DNA of 10,380 nucleotides from the NCBI GenBank assembly GCA_036009105.1, contig DASYMJ010000285.1, positions 1 through 10,380 on the forward strand. The letters are read 5' to 3'. Position numbers and translations under genes: made by a program. Below, piece after piece: positions 1 through 6,590 of the stretch. Numbering within the stretch: the first letter of the stretch is position 1; every line of letters begins with the position of its first letter. The notes beneath the pieces were generated by a model, which saw nothing but the letters and a program-made list of their open reading frames with translations, searched no databases and was not told the DNA's origin. Origin of the DNA: JAFAVZ01 sp036009105 (GTDB lineage Bacteria > Acidobacteriota > Thermoanaerobaculia > Gp7-AA8).

Positions 1-2
1 GC

Positions 3-8
3 TACAAT
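3..8 (+). promoter_or_regulatory. Putative -10 box for metG (leaderless or very short leader)
   Basis: The hexamer TACAAT lies 11 bases before the metG ATG and differs from TATAAT at one position. A start site about 7 bases downstream of it would leave a leader of only about 5 bases. There is no Shine-Dalgarno sequence in the 19 bases before the ATG, which agrees with leaderless translation. The -35 region would lie outside the window, so this is an inference from one hexamer and its position. Confidence 0.45.
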
Positions 9-19
9 CCCGCTCCCTC

Positions 20-1939
20 ATGGGCAAGCCCTTCTACATCAGCACCGCCATCCATTACGTCAACGACCTGCCGCACATCGGGCACATGTACGAGAACATC
101 GTGGCCGACGTCGTCGCCCGGCACCGGCGGCGGATGGGAGACGACGTCTGGTTCCTCACCGGCACGGACGAGCATGGCCAGAAGATCGAGCGGTCGGCGG
201 CGAAGGAAGGCGTCCTCCCCATCGAGCTGGCGGACCGCGTGGTCTCCCACCACCACGAGCTGTGGAAGCGGCTGGACATCAGCCATGACGACTTCATCCG
301 CACCACCGAAGCGCGGCACCGCATCGGCGTCCTCGAGCTGATCAAGCGCATCGAGGAGCGCAACCCGGGCGACATCTACCTCGGCGAGCACTCCGGCTGG
401 TACTGCCAGAGCGAAGAGGCCTTCATCCCGGAGAACCAGGTGCGCGGCGGCCGCGACGACAGCGGCCATCCGGTGGAGTGGACCACGGAGAAGAACTACT
501 TCTTCAAGCTCTCCCTCTACACCGAGCGCCTCCTGGCCCACTACCGCGCCAACCCCGGCTTCGTGAAGCCGGCCACTCGTCTCAACGAGGTGGTGGCCTT
601 CGTCGAGCAGGGGCTGAAAGACCTCTCCATCTCCCGCACCGCCATCCAGTGGGGCATCCCCTTCCCCGGCTCCCCCGACCACGTGATCTACGTCTGGATG
701 GATGCGCTGACGAACTACATCTCGGCCCTCGGCTTCGGCAGCGCCGAGCACGAGCGGCTGGAGCACTACTGGCCGGCGGACATCCACCTGGTGGGCAAGG
801 ACATCGTCCGCTTCCACGCCGTCTACTGGCCGGCCTTCCTGATGGCGGCCGGCATCGAGCTGCCGAAGTGCGTGGTCGGCCACGGCTGGTGGCTGCGCGA
901 CAACCAGAAGATCTCCAAGTCGCTGGGCAACGTCGTCCGGCCGTACAACATCCTGGACGACTTCGGCGCGGATGCGTTGCGCTACTACGTCCTGCGGGAG
1001 ATGGTCTTCGGCCAGGACCAGAACTACTCGGACGAGGCGCTCCTCACCCGCTACAACGCCGACCTGGCGAACGACCTCGGCAACACCCTGTCCCGCGCGG
1101 TGAAGATGAGCGACAGCTACTTCGGCGGCAAAACGCCGCCCATCCCCTGCGATGACAACGAGCTCGAACGGGCGACCGCGGCGGTGGTGCCGGAGTATCT
1201 GCGGGAGATGGACGAGCTGGCGTTCCAGCGCGCGCTGGAAGCGGTTTGGAAGCTGGTCACGGCCACGAACAGCTACATCGTGACGAAAGAGCCGTGGAAG
1301 ATGTTCAAGGAAGAGGGCGCGAGCGAGGCACTCTCCCGCGTGATCTGGAACACGCTGGAGGCGACGCGCATCGTGTGGGTGATGATCGCCCCCTTCCTGC
1401 CCCGCTCCGCCGCAAAGGCGCTGGAGCGGATCGGCGCGAATCCGGCGGCGATCGGCCACGAGGCGCTCGCCTGGGGCGGACTGCCCACCGGCGTGCCGGT
1501 GCAGGCCACCGACCCGATCTTCCCCCGGGTGGACATCAGTCAGTACATTGGACGGACCATGGACGAGACGAAAGAGCCGAATCCCGAAACGACCCAGGCC
1601 GCCGCTCCCGATGCGGCGCGCATCTCGATCGACCAGTTCAAGGAAGTGGAGCTGCGCGTGGCCGACGTGCGGGCGGCGGAGCGGGTGCCGAAGTCGAAGA
1701 AGCTGCTCAAGCTGACCGTGTTCACCGGCGACGACGAGCGGACGATCGTGGCCGGCATCGGGACGAAGTACACGCCGGAGGAGCTGGTGGGGCGGAAGAT
1801 CATCATCGTGGCCAACCTGCAGCCGGCCAAGCTGATGGGCGTGGAGTCGAACGGCATGGTGCTCGCGGCGGAGCTGAACGGCGAGCCGTCGCTGCTGAGC
1901 GTCGACCCGGCGACGCCGGCGGGGACGAAGGTACGGTGA
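20..1939 (+). CDS. metG: Methionine--tRNA ligase (MetRS) with C-terminal tRNA-binding domain
   Basis: This 639-residue protein charges tRNA-Met with methionine in the cytoplasm (class I synthetase). Seen in the sequence: the HIGH motif at residues 19-22, the WMDALTNY core segment near 226-233, and the KMSKS loop as KISKS at 297-301. These are followed by the helical anticodon-binding region (about 350-510), a linker rich in Glu, Pro and Ala (about 511-533), and a Trbp111/EMAP-like OB-fold tRNA-binding domain at 535-639. The length is normal for MetRS carrying this domain. The connective-peptide zinc knuckle is degenerate: only Cys129 remains of the usual CxxC...CPxH pattern, so this is probably a zinc-free form as known in some other bacterial lineages. 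The ATG at 20 is chosen because the protein starts directly with the beta-strand before HIGH. The next gene is 204 bases downstream, so metG appears to be its own unit. Confidence 0.97.
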   Translation: MGKPFYISTAIHYVNDLPHIGHMYENIVADVVARHRRRMGDDVWFLTGTDEHGQKIERSAAKEGVLPIELADRVVSHHHELWKRLDISHDDFIRTTEARHRIGVLELIKRIEERNPGDIYLGEHSGWYCQSEEAFIPENQVRGGRDDSGHPVEWTTEKNYFFKLSLYTERLLAHYRANPGFVKPATRLNEVVAFVEQGLKDLSISRTAIQWGIPFPGSPDHVIYVWMDALTNYISALGFGSAEHERLEHYWPADIHLVGKDIVRFHAVYWPAFLMAAGIELPKCVVGHGWWLRDNQKISKSLGNVVRPYNILDDFGADALRYYVLREMVFGQDQNYSDEALLTRYNADLANDLGNTLSRAVKMSDSYFGGKTPPIPCDDNELERATAAVVPEYLREMDELAFQRALEAVWKLVTATNSYIVTKEPWKMFKEEGASEALSRVIWNTLEATRIVWVMIAPFLPRSAAKALERIGANPAAIGHEALAWGGLPTGVPVQATDPIFPRVDISQYIGRTMDETKEPNPETTQAAAPDAARISIDQFKEVELRVADVRAAERVPKSKKLLKLTVFTGDDERTIVAGIGTKYTPEELVGRKIIIVANLQPAKLMGVESNGMVLAAELNGEPSLLSVDPATPAGTKVR

Positions 1940-1954
1940 GCACAGTCAGTCGTT

Positions 1955-2012
1955 AGTTGCCGGTTGTCGGTTGTCAGTAGGACCGACAACTGACAACCGA
2001 CAACCGACAACT
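1955..2012. repeat. Inverted heptamer repeat, GTTGTCR family, copy 1
   Basis: Two 24-base arms (1955-1978 and 1989-2012) are inverted complements with one mismatch, separated by a 10-base loop. Each arm is built from 7-base units of the form GTTGTCG or GTTGTCA. It starts 15 bases after the metG stop and could end the metG transcript as a stem-loop, although no T-run follows on the + strand. A second member of the family lies at 6591-6660. The rest of the 204-base metG-to-receiver gap (2013-2143) shows no gene, no clear promoter and no further repeat. Confidence 0.85.
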
Positions 2013-2143
2013 CCGTCCAACATCCGCACACATCGCCAGTTTCGCAACACCCCGCACCTCCCCACCGCCGCCTCCCGCTCTGCAAATTCAACGATTTAGC
2101 CCTTGGCGCAGCCTTTGGAACAGGTCTGCCCGGGTCCGAAATC

Positions 2144-2593
2144 ATGAATACGCAAAGTGCATGGCGAGTGCTTCTCGTCGACGATCAGCCTGACCTCATG
2201 GAAGGCTTCCGGCAGCTGCTGGAGATGGAAGGCTTCGAGGTCGAAATCCACACCTCGGTGATCACGCTGCCGCTCACCGTCCGGCGGATCGATCCGGATG
2301 TCCTCCTGCTCGATCTCAGCCTGCCAGCCCTCTCCGGTTCGGCGCTGCTCCAGCACGGCGCGCACAAACTGCTGCGCACGAAAGCGCCGATCATCCTCTT
2401 CTCCGGCCGCCCCTCCAGCGAGCTCTCCCGGATGACCGAAGAGCTGGGGGCGGACGGCTTCCTCTCCAAGACCGATGACCTCAATGACGCCATCCGACGT
2501 CTCCGGATGTGGGCCATGAACTACCGCGCGCTCCGCGCGCTACAGGAAGGAGAAAACGATGCAACTCGTCCCGCATTTGCTGCTGCGCGCTGA
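2144..2593 (+). CDS. Single-domain response regulator (CheY-like receiver)
   Basis: This 149-residue protein is a receiver domain with no output domain. The conserved residues are all present: acidic pair Asp13-Asp14 after the first strand, phospho-acceptor Asp57 in LLLDLSLP, Ser87 at the Thr/Ser switch position, and Lys109 in FLSKT. It is therefore expected to accept a phosphoryl group from a histidine kinase and act through protein contacts. No kinase lies in the window. A tail of about 25 residues follows the receiver, and its last 11 codons overlap the next gene. No Shine-Dalgarno sequence is seen before the ATG; the start is supported by the position of the first strand (WRVLLVDD). Which partner or process it controls cannot be told from the sequence. 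Confidence 0.9.
   Translation: MNTQSAWRVLLVDDQPDLMEGFRQLLEMEGFEVEIHTSVITLPLTVRRIDPDVLLLDLSLPALSGSALLQHGAHKLLRTKAPIILFSGRPSSELSRMTEELGADGFLSKTDDLNDAIRRLRMWAMNYRALRALQEGENDATRPAFAAAR
2544..2552 (+). promoter_or_regulatory. Ribosome binding site of the second receiver gene, inside the first
   Basis: AGGAAGGAG ends 6 bases before the ATG at 2559, an ideal Shine-Dalgarno arrangement. It lies within the coding sequence of the upstream receiver gene and fixes the start of the downstream one, giving a 35-base gene overlap. Confidence 0.85.
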
Positions 2594-2933
2594 CTCCCCC
2601 ACCGCCTCCACGACCGCCGTCCAGCTTCGCGACGCCGGCTATCTGGTGACGAAGCTCACCGCCGACGAACAGCTCATCGAGATGGCCAGCGTCACGCCCA
2701 TCGACGGCATCGTGATCGACGGCGACGTGCCGGCCATCAGCGCCATCGCCTGCGTGCGCAAGCTGCGCGAGGCGGTGGCGGCGGCCCCCCCGGTGCTGGT
2801 CATCACCCGCTCCCCCGACGTCGTGCGCCGCGCCGCGCGCACCTCGGTGCTCCATCCGCGCGAGGCCTCGACCGAGCTGGTCACGAGCATCGACCTGATG
2901 GTGGCCATGCACGAGCTGGCCGCGATGATGTAA
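2559..2933 (+). CDS. Degenerate receiver-like protein
   Basis: This 124-residue protein has the alternating strand/helix pattern and size of a receiver domain. The phospho-acceptor position is kept (Asp54 in IVIDGDVP) and Thr83 sits at the switch position (VLVITR). Only one acidic residue (Asp12) remains after strand 1, and the conserved Lys is absent (SVLHPRE around 96-102). It is therefore probably a pseudo-receiver with weak or no phosphorylation. The gene overlaps the upstream receiver by 35 bases in a different frame and has a strong Shine-Dalgarno sequence, so the two are almost certainly co-transcribed and may be translationally coupled. A natural hypothesis is that the proteins interact or form a mixed dimer. 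Assignment to the receiver fold rests on pattern and context, not on close similarity. Confidence 0.75.
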   Translation: MQLVPHLLLRADSPTASTTAVQLRDAGYLVTKLTADEQLIEMASVTPIDGIVIDGDVPAISAIACVRKLREAVAAAPPVLVITRSPDVVRRAARTSVLHPREASTELVTSIDLMVAMHELAAMM

Positions 2934-2950
2934 AAGCTCGCGGTGCTCGC

Positions 2951-3040
2951 AAATTGAGAATTGAGAATTGAGAATTGAGAAAAAGGCTGACGCGCGAAGC
3001 GCCACCTTCATTTTCAATTTTCAATTTTTCATTTTCAATT
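2951..3040. repeat. AT-rich inverted heptamer repeat, copy A
   Basis: The left arm repeats the 7-base unit AATTGAG and the right arm repeats the complementary CAATTTT-type unit. Between them is a GC-rich mini-hairpin, GCGC-GAA-GCGC, at 2992-3002. It lies between the converging receiver and truncated ALDH genes, where a stem-loop could stop transcription from both sides. The half from 2992 to 3040 matches 5556-5604 in copy C at 47 of 49 positions, so the two are copies of one element. The low GC content contrasts sharply with the flanking genes. Confidence 0.85.
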
Positions 3041-3051
3041 CAGTCCAGCGC

Positions 3052-3918
3052 TCACATCCCAATCGGATGCCACACCGTCTTCGCTTCCTGAAACTCGAAG
3101 ATGGCGTAGGGCGATTGCGAGCGCCGCTCGTCCGTCCAGCCGATGCCGGCTCCGTCAAAGTGCACCAGGCGCTTGACGTTTTCGGCGGCGCTTTTCTGCA
3201 CGGCGGCCATGGACGCCTCCGGCACGCCGGTGGTGTCGAGGGCGTTCACGTCCATGTGTGAGGCGAGCCAGGGGATGAGCTCGGACTTGAGGCCGGAGAT
3301 CAGGTTCACTACGCCCCCCGGCACGTCGCTCGTTTCGAACACCTCGCCCAGGGTGATGGCGGCGAGCGGCTTCGATTCCGAGGTGATGGCGACCACGGTG
3401 TTGCCTCCGATGATGGCGGGGGCGATGCGGCTCACCAGACCGAGGAGCGACGGCTCCTCCGGGGCGACGACGCCGACTACGCCGGTCGGCTCGGGGACGG
3501 TGAAGTTGTAGTACGGGCCGGCCACCGGGTTCACGGTGCCGAAGAGCTGCGGGTATTTGTCGCTCCAGCCGGCGTAGTAAACCCACCGGTCGATGACGCG
3601 CTCGATCTCGCGCTTCGCGTCCGCTTTCGGCGCCCCCTGCCGCTGCAGCTCGTCCGCCAGCTCCGCCGCCCGCGACTCGCAAACCTCGGCGATGCGATAG
3701 AGGATCTGGCCGCGATTGTAGGCCGTCTTCCCGCCCCACCCCGGCTGCGCCTTGCGCGCCGCCTGCACCGCATTGCGCAGATCCTTCCGGGAGCCCCGAC
3801 AGGCATTCGCCAGCAACTCGCCCCCCTTGTTCTTCACGGCGTACGAACGCCCGGATTCGGTCCGCGGGAACTCGCCGTTGATGTAGAGCTTGTAGGTCTT
3901 TCGGACATTCAGCCGCAT
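3052..3918 (-). CDS. Truncated, catalytically dead aldehyde dehydrogenase (ALDH16 C-terminal-domain-like)
   Basis: This 288-residue protein covers only the N-terminal, Rossmann-fold part of an aldehyde dehydrogenase, whose usual length is near 490. It aligns with its 498-residue neighbour (YYAGWSDKYPQLFG against YYAGWADKLEYAFP; GNTVV against GNTIV; PGGVVNLISG against PPGVVNIVTG). It has lost key residues: PWN with the catalytic Asn became PEE (153-155), the cofactor Lys became Ile178, and the glycine motif FTGSTEVG became LDTTGVPE (227-234). The region with the catalytic Glu and Cys is absent. The reading frame is intact and ends cleanly, so this is not a decaying gene. Size and defects resemble the second, non-catalytic ALDH domain of two-domain ALDH16 proteins, suggesting a structural or regulatory partner of the upstream enzyme. 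The ATG at 3918 has no Shine-Dalgarno sequence; an AT-rich repeat ends nine bases upstream. Confidence 0.85.
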   Translation of the reverse strand: MRLNVRKTYKLYINGEFPRTESGRSYAVKNKGGELLANACRGSRKDLRNAVQAARKAQPGWGGKTAYNRGQILYRIAEVCESRAAELADELQRQGAPKADAKREIERVIDRWVYYAGWSDKYPQLFGTVNPVAGPYYNFTVPEPTGVVGVVAPEEPSLLGLVSRIAPAIIGGNTVVAITSESKPLAAITLGEVFETSDVPGGVVNLISGLKSELIPWLASHMDVNALDTTGVPEASMAAVQKSAAENVKRLVHFDGAGIGWTDERRSQSPYAIFEFQEAKTVWHPIGM

Positions 3919-3927
3919 GGCTAGTTC

Positions 3928-4013
3928 GAATTGAAAATTGAAAATTGAAAATTGAAAATCAGAACGTGCCGGGCACGACCATTTTCAATTTTCAATTTCC
4001 CAATTTTCAATTT
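3928..4013. repeat. AT-rich inverted heptamer repeat, copy B
   Basis: The left arm has AATTGAA units in tandem and the right arm has complementary CAATTTT units. The centre differs from copies A and C: it holds a 13-base perfect hairpin, CGTGCC-G-GGCACG, at 3965-3977. It fills most of the 102-base gap between the full ALDH gene and the truncated one, and the truncated gene starts nine bases from it on the - strand. Confidence 0.85.
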
Positions 4014-4020
4014 CTCCCCC

Positions 4021-5517
4021 TCACGAAAGCACGACATAAGGACCAAGCCCATGCACCCCCCCCTCCCGCCCGTACCCGCTCTCCTTGTAGCCGCCGAACG
4101 GCGAGGTCGGATCGAACTTGTTGTACGTGTTCGCCCAGACCACGCCGGCGCGGAGCTTCTGGGCCATCTTCAGGATGCGCGAGCCCTTCTCCGTCCACAC
4201 CCCCGCGGACAGGCCGTACGGCGTGTTGTTCGCTTTCTCCAGCGCTTCCTCCGGCGTGCGGAAGGTCAGCACGGAGAGCACCGGGCCGAAGATCTCCTCC
4301 TGGGCGATGCGGTTCGACTGCCCCACGCCGGTGAAGAACGTCGGCGCGAACCAGAAGCCGCGCGTGGGGAGGGCGCAGGACGACTGGTAGATCTCCGCCC
4401 CTTCTTCCACGCCGCTCGACACCAGCTCCTGGATCTTCTCCAGCTGGGCGCGCGAGTTGATGGCGCCCACGTCCGTGTTCTTGTCCAGCGGATTGCCCAC
4501 GCGCAGCGTGCCGATCCGCTCGCGCAGCTTGCGGATCACCGGCTCGAGGATCGACTCCTGCACGAAGAGGCGCGAGCCGGCGCAGCAGACGTGCCCCTGG
4601 TTGAAGTAGATGCCGTTGATGATCCCTTCGATGGCCTGGTCGAGCGGCGCGTCCTCGAACACGATGTTCGGCGCCTTCCCGCCCAGCTCCAGGGTCAGCT
4701 TCTTCTTCGTCCCCGCGGCCGCGCGCTGGATCCGCTTGCCGACCTCGGTCGAGCCGGTGAAGGCGATCTTGTCGACGTCCGGATGGGCGACGAGCGCGGC
4801 GCCCGTCGCGCCGGCCCCGGTGACGATGTTCACCACCCCCGGCGGCAATTCCGCCTCCTGGATGATCTGCGCCAGGAGGAGGGAGGTCAGCGGCGTGGTC
4901 TCCGCCGGCTTGAGGACGATGGTGTTGCCGGCGGCCAGTGCCGGGGCGAGCTTCCAGGCCGCCATCAGCAGCGGGAAGTTCCAGGGGATGATCTGCCCCG
5001 CGACACCCACCGGCGCCACGTTCCGGTTCGGGAACGCGTACTCCAGCTTGTCGGCCCAGCCGGCGTAGTAGAAAAAGTGCGCCGCGGCGAGCGGGATGTC
5101 GACGTCGCGCGACTCCTTGATCGGCTTGCCGCCGTTCATCGTCTCCACCACGGCCAGCGCGCGCGACTTCTCCTGGATCAGCCGGGCGATGCGGAAGATG
5201 TACTTCGCCCGCTCGCTGGGCGGCATCCTGCGCCACACTTTCTGGTAGGCGCGCCGCGCCTCGCGCACCGCCCGGTCCACGTCCTCCGCATCCCCTTCCG
5301 CGATCTCGGCCAGCGTCTCTTCGGTGGCCGGGTTGATGGTCTCGAACCACCGCCTGGAGTGCGGCTCGACGAACTTGCCGCCGATGAAGAGGTTGTAGCG
5401 CGCGTCGAGCCTGAAGTGATCGGTCGACTCGAGGGAGGGGGAGTAGTCCCACAGCAGGGCGGAGGAGGCGGGGCCGGGCTGGAGGCGCTCGCGGGTCTCG
5501 ATGGATGTCGTGCTCAT
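4021..5517 (-). CDS. NAD(P)-dependent aldehyde dehydrogenase
   Basis: This 498-residue protein is a full-length member of the ALDH superfamily, which oxidises aldehydes to acids in the cytoplasm. All catalytic features are present: Asn180 in PWNFP, Lys203 in VLKPAE, the cofactor glycine motif FTGSTEVG (253-260), general base Glu277 in LELGGK, nucleophile Cys311 in NQGHVCCAGSR, and Glu408 in EEIFGP. The Cys context is that of the ALDH1/2 type. The gene lies between deoC and a dead ALDH fragment on one strand, so acetaldehyde or glyceraldehyde-3-phosphate from DeoC are candidate substrates; that is inference. Together with the fragment it resembles a split ALDH16. The ATG at 5517 gives a normal N-terminus; no Shine-Dalgarno sequence is seen and an AT-rich repeat ends six bases upstream. 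Neighbour separations of about 90-100 bases leave open whether the three genes share a transcript. Confidence 0.95.
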   Translation of the reverse strand: MSTTSIETRERLQPGPASSALLWDYSPSLESTDHFRLDARYNLFIGGKFVEPHSRRWFETINPATEETLAEIAEGDAEDVDRAVREARRAYQKVWRRMPPSERAKYIFRIARLIQEKSRALAVVETMNGGKPIKESRDVDIPLAAAHFFYYAGWADKLEYAFPNRNVAPVGVAGQIIPWNFPLLMAAWKLAPALAAGNTIVLKPAETTPLTSLLLAQIIQEAELPPGVVNIVTGAGATGAALVAHPDVDKIAFTGSTEVGKRIQRAAAGTKKKLTLELGGKAPNIVFEDAPLDQAIEGIINGIYFNQGHVCCAGSRLFVQESILEPVIRKLRERIGTLRVGNPLDKNTDVGAINSRAQLEKIQELVSSGVEEGAEIYQSSCALPTRGFWFAPTFFTGVGQSNRIAQEEIFGPVLSVLTFRTPEEALEKANNTPYGLSAGVWTEKGSRILKMAQKLRAGVVWANTYNKFDPTSPFGGYKESGYGREGGVHGLGPYVVLS

Positions 5518-5523
5518 GACGCT

Positions 5524-5605
5524 GAATTGAAAATTGAAAATTGAAAATTGAAAAAGCGCGAAGCGCCACTTCCATTTTCAATTTTCAATTTTTCATTTTC
5601 AATTT
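5524..5605. repeat. AT-rich inverted heptamer repeat, copy C
   Basis: Tandem AATTGAA units on the left and complementary units on the right flank the mini-hairpin GCGC-GAA-GCGC at 5556-5566. On the - strand this hairpin is followed directly by five T, which resembles a very short intrinsic terminator or attenuator between deoC and the ALDH gene. The half 5556-5604 matches 2992-3040 with two differences. It occupies nearly the whole 92-base deoC-ALDH gap. Confidence 0.85.
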
Positions 5606-5609
5606 CCTT

Positions 5610-6572
5610 TCAATCGATCGTGAAGTAGTCGCCCGACTGATACGCGCCCGTCTTTTCCTTGCGCAGCTGCATCAGGACGTCGTTCAGGAGGGAAGAGGCG
5701 CCGAAGCGGAAGAGATCGGGGGTCATCCAGTTCGGCCCCATCGTCTCGTACAGCAGGACGAGGTAGGCCAGGGCGAGCTTCGAGCTGGCGATGCCGCCCG
5801 CCGGCTTCATGCCGATCTGCTTGCCGGTGGCGTGATGGAAGTCGCGGATCGCCTCCAGCATCACCAGCGTGACGGGGAGCGTTGCGTTGACCGTCACCTT
5901 GCCGGTGGAGGTCTTGATGAAGTCGGCGCCTGCGTACATGGCGATGAGCGAGGCCCGCCGCACCTGGTCGTAGTTGGCCAGCTCGCCCGTCTCCAGGATG
6001 ACCTTCAGGTGCGCCGGCCCGCAAGCCTCCTTCACCTCGGCGATCTCGTCGAAGACTTTGCGGTAGTCGCCGGAGAGGAACGCGCCGCGGTCGATGACCA
6101 TGTCGATCTCGTCCGCGCCGGCGGCCACCGTCTCCCGCGTCTCATTGACTTTGATGTGGGTGAAGGTCTGCCCACTGGGGAAGCCGGTGGCAACCGAAGC
6201 GATCTTGACGCCGCTGCCGGCCACGGCCTGCTTCACGAAGGGGACCATGGTGGGGTAAACGCAGACAGCGGCCACGTGCGGGATCTCGCGGTCGGACGGC
6301 TCGGGATGCATCGCCTTCTGGCAGAGGGCGAACACTTTGCCGCGCGTGTCTTTCCCCTCCAGCGTGGTGAGGTCCATCATGCTGATGGCCAGCTTCAGCC
6401 CCCACACTTTCGACTCTTTCTTCAGCGACCGCTTGGCCAGCGAAGCCGCCCGCTCCTCGGCCGACACCGCATCGACGCCATGCGCCAGCTCGAGCGCGTC
6501 CGACAGACTGCGCCGGAACGCCGCCGCCGGAAAGAGCGGCGATAAGGAGGAATGGATGATCTCGGAGGACAT
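5610..6572 (-). CDS. deoC: Deoxyribose-phosphate aldolase (DERA), long form
   Basis: DeoC reversibly cleaves 2-deoxy-D-ribose-5-phosphate to acetaldehyde and glyceraldehyde-3-phosphate in deoxynucleoside catabolism. Seen here: the Schiff-base lysine Lys220 in DFIKTSTGK, a second active-site lysine Lys256 in GMKPAGG, Asp157 in DEIDMVI, and the GASSLL phosphate-binding segment (291-296). The protein has 320 residues, longer than the E. coli enzyme (about 259) and close to the animal enzyme, with which it shares DLTTL, AAVCVYP and a Tyr-containing C-terminal tail. The ATG at 6572 is chosen; the frame stays open upstream to 6659, but those 29 codons are only a translation of the inverted repeat at 6591-6660. 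No Shine-Dalgarno sequence precedes it, and a -10-like box lies 8 bases upstream. The gene heads the deoC-ALDH-ALDH fragment series. Confidence 0.95.
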   Translation of the reverse strand: MSSEIIHSSLSPLFPAAAFRRSLSDALELAHGVDAVSAEERAASLAKRSLKKESKVWGLKLAISMMDLTTLEGKDTRGKVFALCQKAMHPEPSDREIPHVAAVCVYPTMVPFVKQAVAGSGVKIASVATGFPSGQTFTHIKVNETRETVAAGADEIDMVIDRGAFLSGDYRKVFDEIAEVKEACGPAHLKVILETGELANYDQVRRASLIAMYAGADFIKTSTGKVTVNATLPVTLVMLEAIRDFHHATGKQIGMKPAGGIASSKLALAYLVLLYETMGPNWMTPDLFRFGASSLLNDVLMQLRKEKTGAYQSGDYFTID

Positions 6573-6580
6573 GAGGGGGT

Positions 6581-6586
6581 AGTGTA
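6581..6586 (-). promoter_or_regulatory. Putative -10 box for deoC (leaderless)
   Basis: On the - strand TACACT ends 8 bases before the deoC ATG, followed by a C-rich stretch ending CCCTC directly before ATG, as also seen for metG. A start site 7 bases downstream of the box would leave a leader of about 2 bases. No good -35 hexamer is found at the usual distance, since the upstream sequence is the heptamer repeat. Confidence 0.4.
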
Positions 6587-6590
6587 ACGC

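Noticed and set aside
2..1459. 485-codon open frame on the - strand opposite metG
   Set aside because: It is antisense to a clear metG, rich in Arg/Val/Asp/His as expected for a GC-rich shadow frame, and has no recognisable motif.
3052..3918. Truncated ALDH considered as a pseudogene
   Set aside because: The frame is uninterrupted, codon composition matches the neighbours, the end is clean, and the defects are of the kind seen in the stable non-catalytic half of ALDH16.
3928..3960. Tandem short repeats considered as a CRISPR array
   Set aside because: Units are 7 bases and directly adjacent with no spacers, and no cas gene is present.
3952..5544. 530-codon open frame on the + strand opposite the ALDH gene
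   Set aside because: It starts and ends inside AT-rich repeat copies and is antisense to an ALDH with all catalytic residues.
5541..6545. 334-codon open frame on the + strand opposite deoC
   Set aside because: Its N-terminus is a translation of repeat copy C and the rest is antisense to an intact deoC.
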